From Belliella calami (GTDB lineage Bacteria > Bacteroidota > Bacteroidia > Cytophagales > Cyclobacteriaceae): DNA of 64,000 bases. Of this stretch, positions 1 to 7,856 are shown piece by piece. The DNA lies in NCBI RefSeq assembly GCF_022549695.1, contig NZ_JAKZGS010000007.1:141869-205868 (forward strand), read 5' to 3'. Numbering within the stretch: position 1 is the first letter of the stretch; every line of letters starts with the position of its first letter. A program made the translations under genes and the position numbers. The notes under the pieces are model-generated. The model was not told the DNA's origin. It saw only the letters and a program-made list of their open reading frames with translations, and did not search any database.

Positions 1-330
1 TACCACCTTTTTGAATTCTTCCTCTGTAGCGTCTGGAGAAACCAACACAAAATTTAGATGAATCGACTTGTAATAAGCAGGAATTCCATCATTCCTGTCT
101 CCTTCTGCCTCTACATAAAAATCCATAATCTCCCTTCTTTTCTTTTTCATCATCAATACCGCATCTACAGACCCACAACCAGCCAAAGCAGACAATAGCA
201 AATCCATTGGTGACTGAGCTTTTTTATCTTCGGGATCATACATATCGATATCCACTTTGTTGCCTTGAGTATTGATCGCTTCATATTCCAAATCCGCTTT
301 CATTCTAACGGTTACGTTTCTCTTGCTCAT
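1..330 (-). CDS. OsmC family protein (C-terminus beyond window edge)
   Basis: The reading frame runs from the ATG at 330-328 to the window edge without a stop, giving 110 N-terminal residues (MSKRNVTVRMKADLEYEAIN...). The segment SPMDLLLSALAGCGSVDAVL is the helix that carries the first catalytic cysteine in OsmC/Ohr-type proteins (here in AGCGS), followed by a strand region rich in charged residues. OsmC-family enzymes are cytoplasmic thiol peroxidases that reduce organic hydroperoxides. The second cysteine would lie outside the window, so the subfamily (OsmC, Ohr or YhfA-like) cannot be decided. No gene is seen between it and the next gene, which lies on the same strand upstream. Confidence 0.85.
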   Translation of the reverse strand, partial: MSKRNVTVRMKADLEYEAINTQGNKVDIDMYDPEDKKAQSPMDLLLSALAGCGSVDAVLMMKKKRREIMDFYVEAEGDRNDGIPAYYKSIHLNFVLVSPDATEEEFKKVV

Positions 331-519
331 TTTTTTATTTTGAAAGATTGATATATTTAAATTAGTTATAAAGTAGGAAGGGACTCTTCTATTTTTTCGA
401 TTTAAAGTTATAGGGTCAATTAGTTATCAGTTGAATTTGCTATTAAACAATTAATAGCTAGTCAAATCCTGATTTTACTTGACACTTTTTTTATACTTAA
501 CCTCTCGTTTTATAGGCAA

Positions 520-690
520 GTCATTTCGACTAAAGGAGCCTGCCCCGTAGAATTACGGGGAGAAATCTCATACTGAATTTCACACCCCAACTTCAATTTT
601 AACTTTCCAGTTTCAAATAGGGACGAGACCTCCCCGCAATTCTGCGGGACAAGCTTCTCCCGAATGCTTTCGGGATCGAGGTGACTTAGT
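520..690. repeat. REP-like intergenic palindrome cluster
   Basis: Three hairpins lie in the spacer: CCCCGTAgaatTACGGGG (543-560), CCCGCAattcTGCGGG (633-648) and TCCCGAAtgctTTCGGGA (658-675). The first is embedded in a longer element that starts GTCATTTCGACTAAAGGAG and continues GAGAAATCTC. A clear relative of that element, with the same flanks and a covarying stem, lies near 32191-32255. The remaining spacer (331-519 and 691-737) shows no gene. Confidence 0.75.
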
Positions 691-737
691 CACGTCTTGA
701 ATCTCACCTCATATCTCTCGCATCTTTCTCTCAATTC

Positions 738-3700
738 CTACATATTCCTTCGATACTGACCACCAACTTCATAAAGTGCCCTAGTGATTTGTCCAAGTGA
801 ACAATATTTCGCTGCATCCATTAAGTTTTCGAAGATATTTTCATTGCGAACAGCAGCTTCTTGAAGCTTACTCAACCATTCTCCAGAGATAGAATCGTTC
901 CTCTTATGAAGATTTTGAAGTGTCTCAATCTGAGATTCTTTTTCTTCCACGTTTGCTCTGATCACTTCCCCTGGGGTGACTGTTGGCGAACCTTCGGATG
1001 AAAGGAATGTATTTACACCGATGATTGGGTATTCACCAGTATGTTTCAACATCTCGTAGTGCAAACTCTCTTCTTGGATTTTGCCACGCTGATACATTGT
1101 CTCCATGGCTCCCAGAACACCTCCACGCTCGGTAATTCTGTCAAACTCAGTATAAACAGCCTCTTCTACCAAGTCTGTCAATTCTTCGATGATAAATGCT
1201 CCCTGAAGTGGATTTTCATTTTTGGCTAACCCTAATTCTTTGTTGATGATCAATTGTATCGCCATGGCTCTTCTCACTGAAGCTTCAGTTGGTGTAGTGA
1301 TAGCTTCATCATAGGCATTGGTATGGAGCGAATTACAATTGTCATAAATTGCATAAAGCGCCTGAAGTGTAGTTCTAATATCGTTAAAATCTATCTCTTG
1401 GGCATGAAGTGATCTACCAGAGGTTTGTATATGGTATTTCAACATTTGAGATCTTTCATTCGCAGCGTACTTGAGCTTCATTGCTTTTGCCCAGATCCTT
1501 CTAGCAACTCTCCCAATCACTGCGTATTCAGGATCTATACCATTAGAGAAGAAAAATGAAAGGTTTGGTGCAAATTTATTGATATCCATCCCCCTAGAAA
1601 CATAGTATTCAACGTATGTAAAACCATTGGAGAGTGTTAATGCCAGCTGTGTGATTGGATTTGCTCCAGCTTCTGCAATATGGTATCCCGAAATGGATAC
1701 TGAATAGAAATTACGGATGTTTTTGTCAATAAAATATTGTTGTACATCACCCATCAGTCTCAACGAAAACTCAGTGGAAAATATACAAGTATTCTGTGCT
1801 TGATCTTCCTTCAAAATATCCGCCTGAACAGTCCCTCTTACTTTCGCTACAGTATCTGCTTTGATCTGGGTATAGACTTCAGCAGGAAGTACTTCATCTC
1901 CTGTTACACCCAAGAGCATCAAACCCAAACCATCATTTCCTTCTGGAATTTGTCCATGGTACTGAGGCCTTGTAAGCCCTTTATCTTGATAAATAGAATC
2001 TATTTTTGCTTGTACTTCTTCTTCCAAGCCATTGGCTTTGATATAAATTTCACATTGCTGATCGATCGCTGCATTCATAAAAAAGGCTGTCATCGTAGCA
2101 GCAGGACCATTGATAGTCATGGAAACTGATGTCATTGGATCAGCAAGATTGAAACCAGAATAAAGTTTTTTCGCATCATCCAAGCAACAGATATTGACTC
2201 CGGAATTCCCGATTTTACCATAAATATCAGGTCTATAATCAGGATCTTCCCCATATAAAGTCACCGAGTCAAAAGCAGTAGAAAGACGCTTAGCAGGCAA
2301 TCCTTTGGAAACATAATGGAATCGCTTATTGGTACGTTCTGGACCACCTTCACCCGCAAACATTCTCGTAGGATCTTCTCCTTCTCTTTTGAATGGAAAA
2401 ACTCCTGAAGTGTACGGGAATTCACCCGGTACATTCTCTGTCAATCCCCATTTTAACAAATCACCCCAAGCTTCATATCTTGGAAGGGAAATTTTGGGGA
2501 TGCTATTGCCAGAAAGTGAAACTGTTTGAGTTTTTACTTTAATTTCTTTGTCCCTTACTTTGAACACATAGTATTCATCTCTGTACTTTTGTGCTTTTTC
2601 AGGCCACTCTTCGAGCCATTTTTTGTTCTTCGGATCTAGCTCAAGTTCTACCTGAGCATATACTTCATGGAGCTCTTTGATTAACCTGTCTTTGTCCTCA
2701 ATCGTCGTAGAAGAAATCGCTTCAATGGATTTTTTGATGCTGAACAGTTTTTGAGCGACTTCTTTTTGCTCTTCTGCCCATTTCCCGTAATTCCTGTTGT
2801 TCTCAGAGATCTCTGAAAGATATCTTGTTCTAGCTGGAGGAATGATAAAAATCTTCTCTGACATCTCTCCTGTCACTTCAAAAGTAGTTTGTAAATCCAC
2901 ACCTGTTTTTTCCACCAAAGTATGGATAATCGCCTTGTAAAGACTATTCATTCCTGGGTCATTGAACTGCGAAGCGATGGTTCCAAATACAGGAATATCC
3001 TCATCTGCTATTTCCCAAAGGTTGTGATTGCGTTTATATTGCTTTTTGACATCTCGCAGAGCATCTTGGGCTCCTCTTTTGTCAAATTTGTTCAAGGCAA
3101 TGATATCTGCAAAATCGAGCATGTCGATTTTCTCCAATTGTGTTGCTGCACCATATTCAGGCGTCATCACATAGAGAGACATATCTGAATGTTCAATAAT
3201 CTCTGTATCAGATTGTCCAATCCCAGAAGTCTCCAAAATTATCAGATCAAAATTTGCTGCTTTTACAATATCCACGGCATCTTGGACATATTTCGACAAC
3301 GCCAAATTGGATTGTCTAGTAGCAAGAGAACGCATATAGACATTGGGATGATGAATGGCATTCATTCGAATTCTATCACCAAGCAAAGCCCCTCCAGTTT
3401 TTCTTTTGGATGGATCTACAGATATGATTGCAATATTTTTATCTTTGAAATCAATCAAAAACCTCCTTACCAGCTCATCTACCAAGGAAGATTTACCCGC
3501 TCCACCTGTACCCGTGATTCCAAGAACTGGTGTTTTACTTTTTGAGGACAGTTTTCTGACTTCTTCCAAAATCTCTTTGCTTTCTTCAGGGAAATTTTCC
3601 GCAGCAGAGATCAATTTGGCAAGTTCTTGCTTTTGGTCTTTGTCCAAAGAATTACTACCACCATGATCTTTCCCCAAAGGAAAATCTGATTTTTTGATAA

Positions 3701-4118
3701 GATCATTGATCATTCCCTGTAGTCCCAAAGATCGCCCATCATCAGGAGAATAGATTCTCGAAATCCCGTATTCATGAAGTTCTTTGATCTCTTCAGGAAG
3801 GATAGTTCCTCCACCTCCACCAAAAATCTTGATATGACTTGCTCCTTTTTCCTTCAGCAAATCATACATGTATTTGAAAAATTCCACATGGCCTCCCTGG
3901 TAGGAAGTAATGGCTATGGCTTGCACATCCTCTTGAATAGCGCAATCTACAATTTCTAAAACAGACCTATTGTGTCCCAAATGAATCACCTCACATCCAG
4001 TGGATTGGATAATTCTCCGCATGATATTGATCGCTGCATCGTGACCATCAAACAGAGAAGCGGCTGTAACAATTCGGATATGATTTTTGGGTTTGTAAAT
4101 TTCTGTGATAACTGACAT
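738..4118 (-). CDS. icmF: fused isobutyryl-CoA mutase (IcmF type)
   Basis: A 1126-residue adenosylcobalamin-dependent acyl-CoA mutase in which three parts normally made separately are joined. Order: B12-binding domain (about 1-140, cobalt-ligand His26 in FDGHDAA), MeaB/ArgK-like GTPase chaperone (P-loop GTGGAGKS 203-210, NKFD 343-346), linker, then TIM-barrel mutase domain (about 540-1126, [10 protein letters not shown] near its start). This order and length are those of IcmF, which interconverts isobutyryl-CoA and n-butyryl-CoA and in some species acts on isovaleryl/pivalyl-CoA. In the stretch equivalent to VRNTYIF of methylmalonyl-CoA mutase, which holds the Arg that binds the succinyl carboxylate, this protein has AQNTCIF with Gln775, as in IcmF. 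That argues against methylmalonyl-CoA as the substrate. Substrate choice is inferred from this residue and the fusion only. Confidence 0.92.
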   Translation of the reverse strand: MSVITEIYKPKNHIRIVTAASLFDGHDAAINIMRRIIQSTGCEVIHLGHNRSVLEIVDCAIQEDVQAIAITSYQGGHVEFFKYMYDLLKEKGASHIKIFGGGGGTILPEEIKELHEYGISRIYSPDDGRSLGLQGMINDLIKKSDFPLGKDHGGSNSLDKDQKQELAKLISAAENFPEESKEILEEVRKLSSKSKTPVLGITGTGGAGKSSLVDELVRRFLIDFKDKNIAIISVDPSKRKTGGALLGDRIRMNAIHHPNVYMRSLATRQSNLALSKYVQDAVDIVKAANFDLIILETSGIGQSDTEIIEHSDMSLYVMTPEYGAATQLEKIDMLDFADIIALNKFDKRGAQDALRDVKKQYKRNHNLWEIADEDIPVFGTIASQFNDPGMNSLYKAIIHTLVEKTGVDLQTTFEVTGEMSEKIFIIPPARTRYLSEISENNRNYGKWAEEQKEVAQKLFSIKKSIEAISSTTIEDKDRLIKELHEVYAQVELELDPKNKKWLEEWPEKAQKYRDEYYVFKVRDKEIKVKTQTVSLSGNSIPKISLPRYEAWGDLLKWGLTENVPGEFPYTSGVFPFKREGEDPTRMFAGEGGPERTNKRFHYVSKGLPAKRLSTAFDSVTLYGEDPDYRPDIYGKIGNSGVNICCLDDAKKLYSGFNLADPMTSVSMTINGPAATMTAFFMNAAIDQQCEIYIKANGLEEEVQAKIDSIYQDKGLTRPQYHGQIPEGNDGLGLMLLGVTGDEVLPAEVYTQIKADTVAKVRGTVQADILKEDQAQNTCIFSTEFSLRLMGDVQQYFIDKNIRNFYSVSISGYHIAEAGANPITQLALTLSNGFTYVEYYVSRGMDINKFAPNLSFFFSNGIDPEYAVIGRVARRIWAKAMKLKYAANERSQMLKYHIQTSGRSLHAQEIDFNDIRTTLQALYAIYDNCNSLHTNAYDEAITTPTEASVRRAMAIQLIINKELGLAKNENPLQGAFIIEELTDLVEEAVYTEFDRITERGGVLGAMETMYQRGKIQEESLHYEMLKHTGEYPIIGVNTFLSSEGSPTVTPGEVIRANVEEKESQIETLQNLHKRNDSISGEWLSKLQEAAVRNENIFENLMDAAKYCSLGQITRALYEVGGQYRRNM

Positions 4119-4637
4119 GCATGAATTGGGTTTATAATCGTAGAATCAAATAATGTTGATTCTAAAAGCTTTCTTTAGATTCGATTGTTTATTCTTACTT
4201 GCGAATATAAGAAAAAAGGAAGATTCGAGAAGAACAATTCGCATAGCATTTCGAAATAATATTCTGATTTTATCCTTCAAAATTACCGATACTTATAAAT
4301 GGTTGAGAATTAAGTGTTAGAATCAAAATAATCACAAGCTATCAAACCCAAAACCAAATCATGAAATTAACTGATTTATGTCATGCTTTGGCAACTTAAA
4401 CTCCGTTTACTTTGTCATGTGTAAGAGATGAAAAAGAATTTCACACTGTAAAGTATAGTGAAATTTTGAATCATGTAAACTACTGGTTTTAAACAAGGTT
4501 ACATAATTATAGTTTCCGATCTTACTGGTTTCCAGATCAGCTCAGGGGGAGAAGTCATTTATAGATATTGTGTCAAAAATGATGTTAGATTAGCTTCTCC
4601 AGAAAAATAAATTGAACATATAACAACTCAAAAAAAA
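4119..4637. other. intergenic, no gene recognised
   Basis: This 519-base AT-rich spacer separates two divergent genes, icmF and the acetyl-CoA hydrolase-family gene, and must hold both promoters. Only very short open frames occur (for example one of 12 codons from 4361). I found no RNA gene, convincing repeat or TAnnTTTG promoter box that I would defend. Confidence 0.5.
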
Positions 4638-5939
4638 ATGACGGTTATAACAAACTATACAAGTGCAGCAGAAGCTGTCAAGCATGTCAAAAGTCACCAA
4701 AGAGTATTTATCCATGGAAGTGCTGCGACTCCTACGCATTTACTTCATGCCCTTGCAGCAAGAAAGAATGAATTGAAAGATGTGGAGATTGTTTCTATTT
4801 CCACTTTGGGAGAAATGCCTCTCGCTTCACCTGATTGTATCGGAAGCTTTTACATGAATTCACTTTTTGTTTCGGAAAATGTACGTCAGGCAGTGAACAG
4901 TGAGCAGGGTGGCTATGTACCTATTTTTCTAAGTGAAATTGGAAGACTTTTTAGAAATGACATTTTACCGATTGATGTGGCTATTCTCAATGTCTCTGAG
5001 CCAGATGAACATGGATTTTGCTCTCTAGGTGTCTCGGTAGATGTGGCCAAACCTGCCATAGAAACTGCAAAATTGATCATAGCTCAAGTCAACAAACAAA
5101 TGCCTCGAACACATGGTGATGGACATATCCATATCAGCAGGTTTGCTGCTGCTGTGGCTGTGGACGAAGACCTTCCTGAGGTAAACTATGGAAATAAAAT
5201 CGGGGAAAACGAGCTCAGAATCGGCTCTTATATTGCAGAATTGATCGAAGACAGGGCTACTCTACAAATGGGGATTGGGGCAATTCCAGATGCTGTTTTG
5301 AGTCAATTGAAAGGTCATAAAGATTTGGGTATCCATACTGAAATGTTTTCGAATGGTGTGATCGAATTGCTTGATTCTGGAGCGATTACCAATTCATATA
5401 AAAAGAAACATCCAGGAAAAATCGTTTCCTCCTTTGCCATAGGAACCAAAGAGATGTATAAAAGAATCCATGACAACCCTTTATTCTCCTTCCATGAAGC
5501 TGCATATGTCAATGATACAGCCGTGATCAGAAAAAACCCAAAAGTGGTGTCAATTAATAGTTGTTTGGAGTTGGATCTGACTGGACAAGTCTGCGCAGAT
5601 TCCATAGGAAGCTATCACTATTCCGGTGTTGGGGGTCAGATGGATTTTATGAGGGGAGCAGCGCTCTCAGAAGGTGGGAAACCGATTATGGCATTATCTG
5701 CAGCTACTAGAAGAGGCGACAGTAAGATTGTTCCATTCTTAAAACAAGGAGCCGGAGTTGTCACTACTAGAGCGCACATGCACTATGTGGTGACGGAGTT
5801 TGGGGTGGCTTATCTCTATGGGAAAAACTTGAGACAAAGAGCTTATGAACTGATGAATATTGCCCATCCAGACCATAGAGAATCATTGGAAAGAGCAATT
5901 ATCGAAAGATTTGGTAGCTTCGTCTATCCTACTAGATAA
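4638..5939 (+). CDS. acetyl-CoA hydrolase/transferase family protein
   Basis: A 433-residue protein of the Cat1/4-hydroxybutyrate CoA-transferase family (acetyl-CoA hydrolase/transferase N- and C-terminal domains). The catalytic glutamate is expected in IHTEMFSNG, and the C-terminal signature GGQMDFMRGA with the later TTRAHMHYVVTEFG is typical. Such enzymes exchange CoA between acetyl-CoA or butyryl-CoA and a carboxylic acid via a glutamyl-CoA thioester; some act as hydrolases. It is divergent from the acyl-CoA mutase gene and may share acyl-CoA metabolism with it, which is an inference. Its stop codon lies inside the first unit of the downstream ~110-bp repeat array. The acid substrate cannot be told from sequence. 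Confidence 0.88.
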   Translation: MTVITNYTSAAEAVKHVKSHQRVFIHGSAATPTHLLHALAARKNELKDVEIVSISTLGEMPLASPDCIGSFYMNSLFVSENVRQAVNSEQGGYVPIFLSEIGRLFRNDILPIDVAILNVSEPDEHGFCSLGVSVDVAKPAIETAKLIIAQVNKQMPRTHGDGHIHISRFAAAVAVDEDLPEVNYGNKIGENELRIGSYIAELIEDRATLQMGIGAIPDAVLSQLKGHKDLGIHTEMFSNGVIELLDSGAITNSYKKKHPGKIVSSFAIGTKEMYKRIHDNPLFSFHEAAYVNDTAVIRKNPKVVSINSCLELDLTGQVCADSIGSYHYSGVGGQMDFMRGAALSEGGKPIMALSAATRRGDSKIVPFLKQGAGVVTTRAHMHYVVTEFGVAYLYGKNLRQRAYELMNIAHPDHRESLERAIIERFGSFVYPTR

Positions 5940-6279
5940 TCAAATAAATGATAACCACATAGGCACATAGAAAACATAGGATTTACGAGAATAAAAAACT
6001 ATGTGCCACTATGTGTCTATGTGGTTTTAAAAATCCCTTTATCCTACTAGAGAATAAATGATAACCACATAGGAACATAGAAAACATAGGATTTACGAGA
6101 GTGAAAAAACTATGTGCCACTATGTGTCTATGTGGTTTTAAAATTCACCTAACCTACTAGAGAATCAATGATAACCACATAGGAACATAGAAAACATAGA
6201 TGTTACGAGAATAAAAAAAACTATGTGCCACTATGTGTCTATGTGGTTTTAAAATTAGACTATCCTACTAGAGAATCAA
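5928..6279 (+). repeat. three ~110-bp tandem repeats with internal dyad symmetry
   Basis: The word CCTACTAG recurs at 5928, 6043, 6153 and 6264, defining units of 115, 110 and 111 bases. Each unit holds AACCACATAGGcACATAG near its start and the complementary CTATGTGTCTATGTGGTT near its end, so each can fold into one imperfect hairpin. Within an arm the word CATAG recurs every 8-10 bases. The unit boundary reaches into the end of the upstream gene: CCTACTAGATAA contains its last codons and stop, and downstream copies read CCTACTAGAGAAT. The array was therefore probably generated by duplicating the gene end. No coding function is seen. Confidence 0.9.
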
Positions 6280-6309
6280 AAAACCACCCAGATTGAGTGG
6301 CTTTTTTTT
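6276..6309 (-). terminator. rho-independent terminator, probably bidirectional
   Basis: Read on the minus strand: GCCACTC, five-base loop, GGGTGGT, then a run of T. Two pairs are G-U, so the stem is complete on this strand. The plus-strand transcript also meets a run of eight T after an imperfect stem. It sits between two convergent genes, which both need an end. Confidence 0.75.
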
Positions 6310-6338
6310 ATAAACTAAATACTATCTTTTTTAGAAAC

Positions 6339-7844
6339 TTATCTTGGAAGATCATTTCCGATGAATTGATTTGGATTTACCAATGGGATATTTGATCCCC
6401 ATTTGCCATTGATGGCGTTGATGAAATGGTTTGCTACAAAAGCATGTGCTCTGGCATTTGGGTGAACACCATCCAAAGAAAACCCACCATTTGGAGGAAC
6501 AATACTAGCTGTCAAACCAACACCTCCTGAACTTACTGACCCTGCCAAAACCCTATTCAAAAGGTCATTAACATCTACCAATACCAACCTTTCAGCATTT
6601 GCCTGAACGGCTGCGGATATGAATCCATTAAATGTTGTGATTTTTTGCTGGATTTCGTCTTGTTCTGATGGAGTCAATATCATTGCATCATGTTGACTTT
6701 CAATTATTGGTGCTAATGGGCTAATTCCAATTCCTTGCTCAAGAAAAGCTCGCGCTCCTAAAGGTAATTTATAACCATCAGAATCATTTAAATTTCTGAT
6801 TTTGGGAATTACAAAGATATCGCCGTTTGGCAAAGGTACTTGTGCATCGGATAATGTAGGGTCAGCAACTACTAATTTATATTGATTAAAATTATCAGTT
6901 AATACAGGTCTAATCAATATTGCCTTTTCATCATCAGTTAAATTCTCATTATTAGAAATCGCATTATTCCAACCATTTATAGCTTGATTAAGCTGAGTTA
7001 AACCAGGCAGCAATGCAGATCTAAAATCATCTGGCACATTAAAACTCAAAGGATTAATCAAATTGAAATGCGGAAGTACATTTAAATCAGGTATGTTGGC
7101 AACCGCTCCTTTGGCATTGGAACTAGCTTGCAACAAGGCTCCCAAAGCCAACCCCAATCTTTGTTGAAAATCAGCATCAGAAGTCAAAATAGCTGGATTT
7201 GAAGCTCCACCTGTAGCATATCCCAATACATCGTTATTGCCCAACCAGAATGTAAAGAAAGTACCCCCATTTGCAAGAGCTGCAGCTGCGTCTCCTATAA
7301 TTGTGGAAGTACCTGGGTTGGAAGCAAAGCGCTCATACATTCGATTATATGCTGGATTCGCAGGAGAGGCTGGTCCTCCTGTCAATGGGGTCAATGCTGT
7401 TCCCAAAGTAATTCCAGGAACACCAAAATTATTCAAATTGGCTTTGTTTCCAGTAAAATCACCTGGCAAATCACCCGCCCCAATTGGTTCAGGTCCCGCA
7501 GCTCCTGTTTGGGTATTTACAGTTAGGATCAATCTTCCCAATGGTCCTTGTGAGCCCATCTGAAAGAATCCATTTACTGAATTTATTTCAGGAACATTGA
7601 AGTCTCCACCTCCTACTTGTCTAGCTTGTTCTGCCAAAATAACTGCAAAGGAATTTTGCTGACCTCGATCGTAGAGTGCTCCGTCCATAAAACCCGCAGT
7701 AAGTGAGTTTCCTACTGATACAATTTTTGTGAAATCCGCAGAACCTGATGTTGGTTGTTCTATCTGCGGCTCTGGAAATTCGTAGGTACAAGCTGCAAAT
7801 GAGCCTAATACCAATAGATATAATAATTTATTGAAAATTTTCAT
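6339..7844 (-). CDS. SGNH/GDSL-type hydrolase lipoprotein
   Basis: A 501-residue exported lipoprotein: the N-terminal hydrophobic segment ends in the lipobox FAAC (Cys19). The SGNH signatures are visible: block I VGNSLTAG with nucleophile Ser47, block III-like LGNND, and block V DGVHPNARAH with Asp458 and His461. The family hydrolyses esters (lipids, acetylated sugars, thioesters). It is longer than minimal SGNH enzymes (about 200 residues), with inserts between blocks. It starts 12 bases after the stop of the TonB-dependent receptor gene on the same strand, so the two are almost certainly cotranscribed. A joint role, ester cleavage at the outer membrane with uptake by the receptor, is an inference from this pairing; the substrate is unknown. 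Confidence 0.85.
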   Translation of the reverse strand: MKIFNKLLYLLVLGSFAACTYEFPEPQIEQPTSGSADFTKIVSVGNSLTAGFMDGALYDRGQQNSFAVILAEQARQVGGGDFNVPEINSVNGFFQMGSQGPLGRLILTVNTQTGAAGPEPIGAGDLPGDFTGNKANLNNFGVPGITLGTALTPLTGGPASPANPAYNRMYERFASNPGTSTIIGDAAAALANGGTFFTFWLGNNDVLGYATGGASNPAILTSDADFQQRLGLALGALLQASSNAKGAVANIPDLNVLPHFNLINPLSFNVPDDFRSALLPGLTQLNQAINGWNNAISNNENLTDDEKAILIRPVLTDNFNQYKLVVADPTLSDAQVPLPNGDIFVIPKIRNLNDSDGYKLPLGARAFLEQGIGISPLAPIIESQHDAMILTPSEQDEIQQKITTFNGFISAAVQANAERLVLVDVNDLLNRVLAGSVSSGGVGLTASIVPPNGGFSLDGVHPNARAHAFVANHFINAINGKWGSNIPLVNPNQFIGNDLPR

Positions 7845-7856
7845 TTTAGCAGATTT

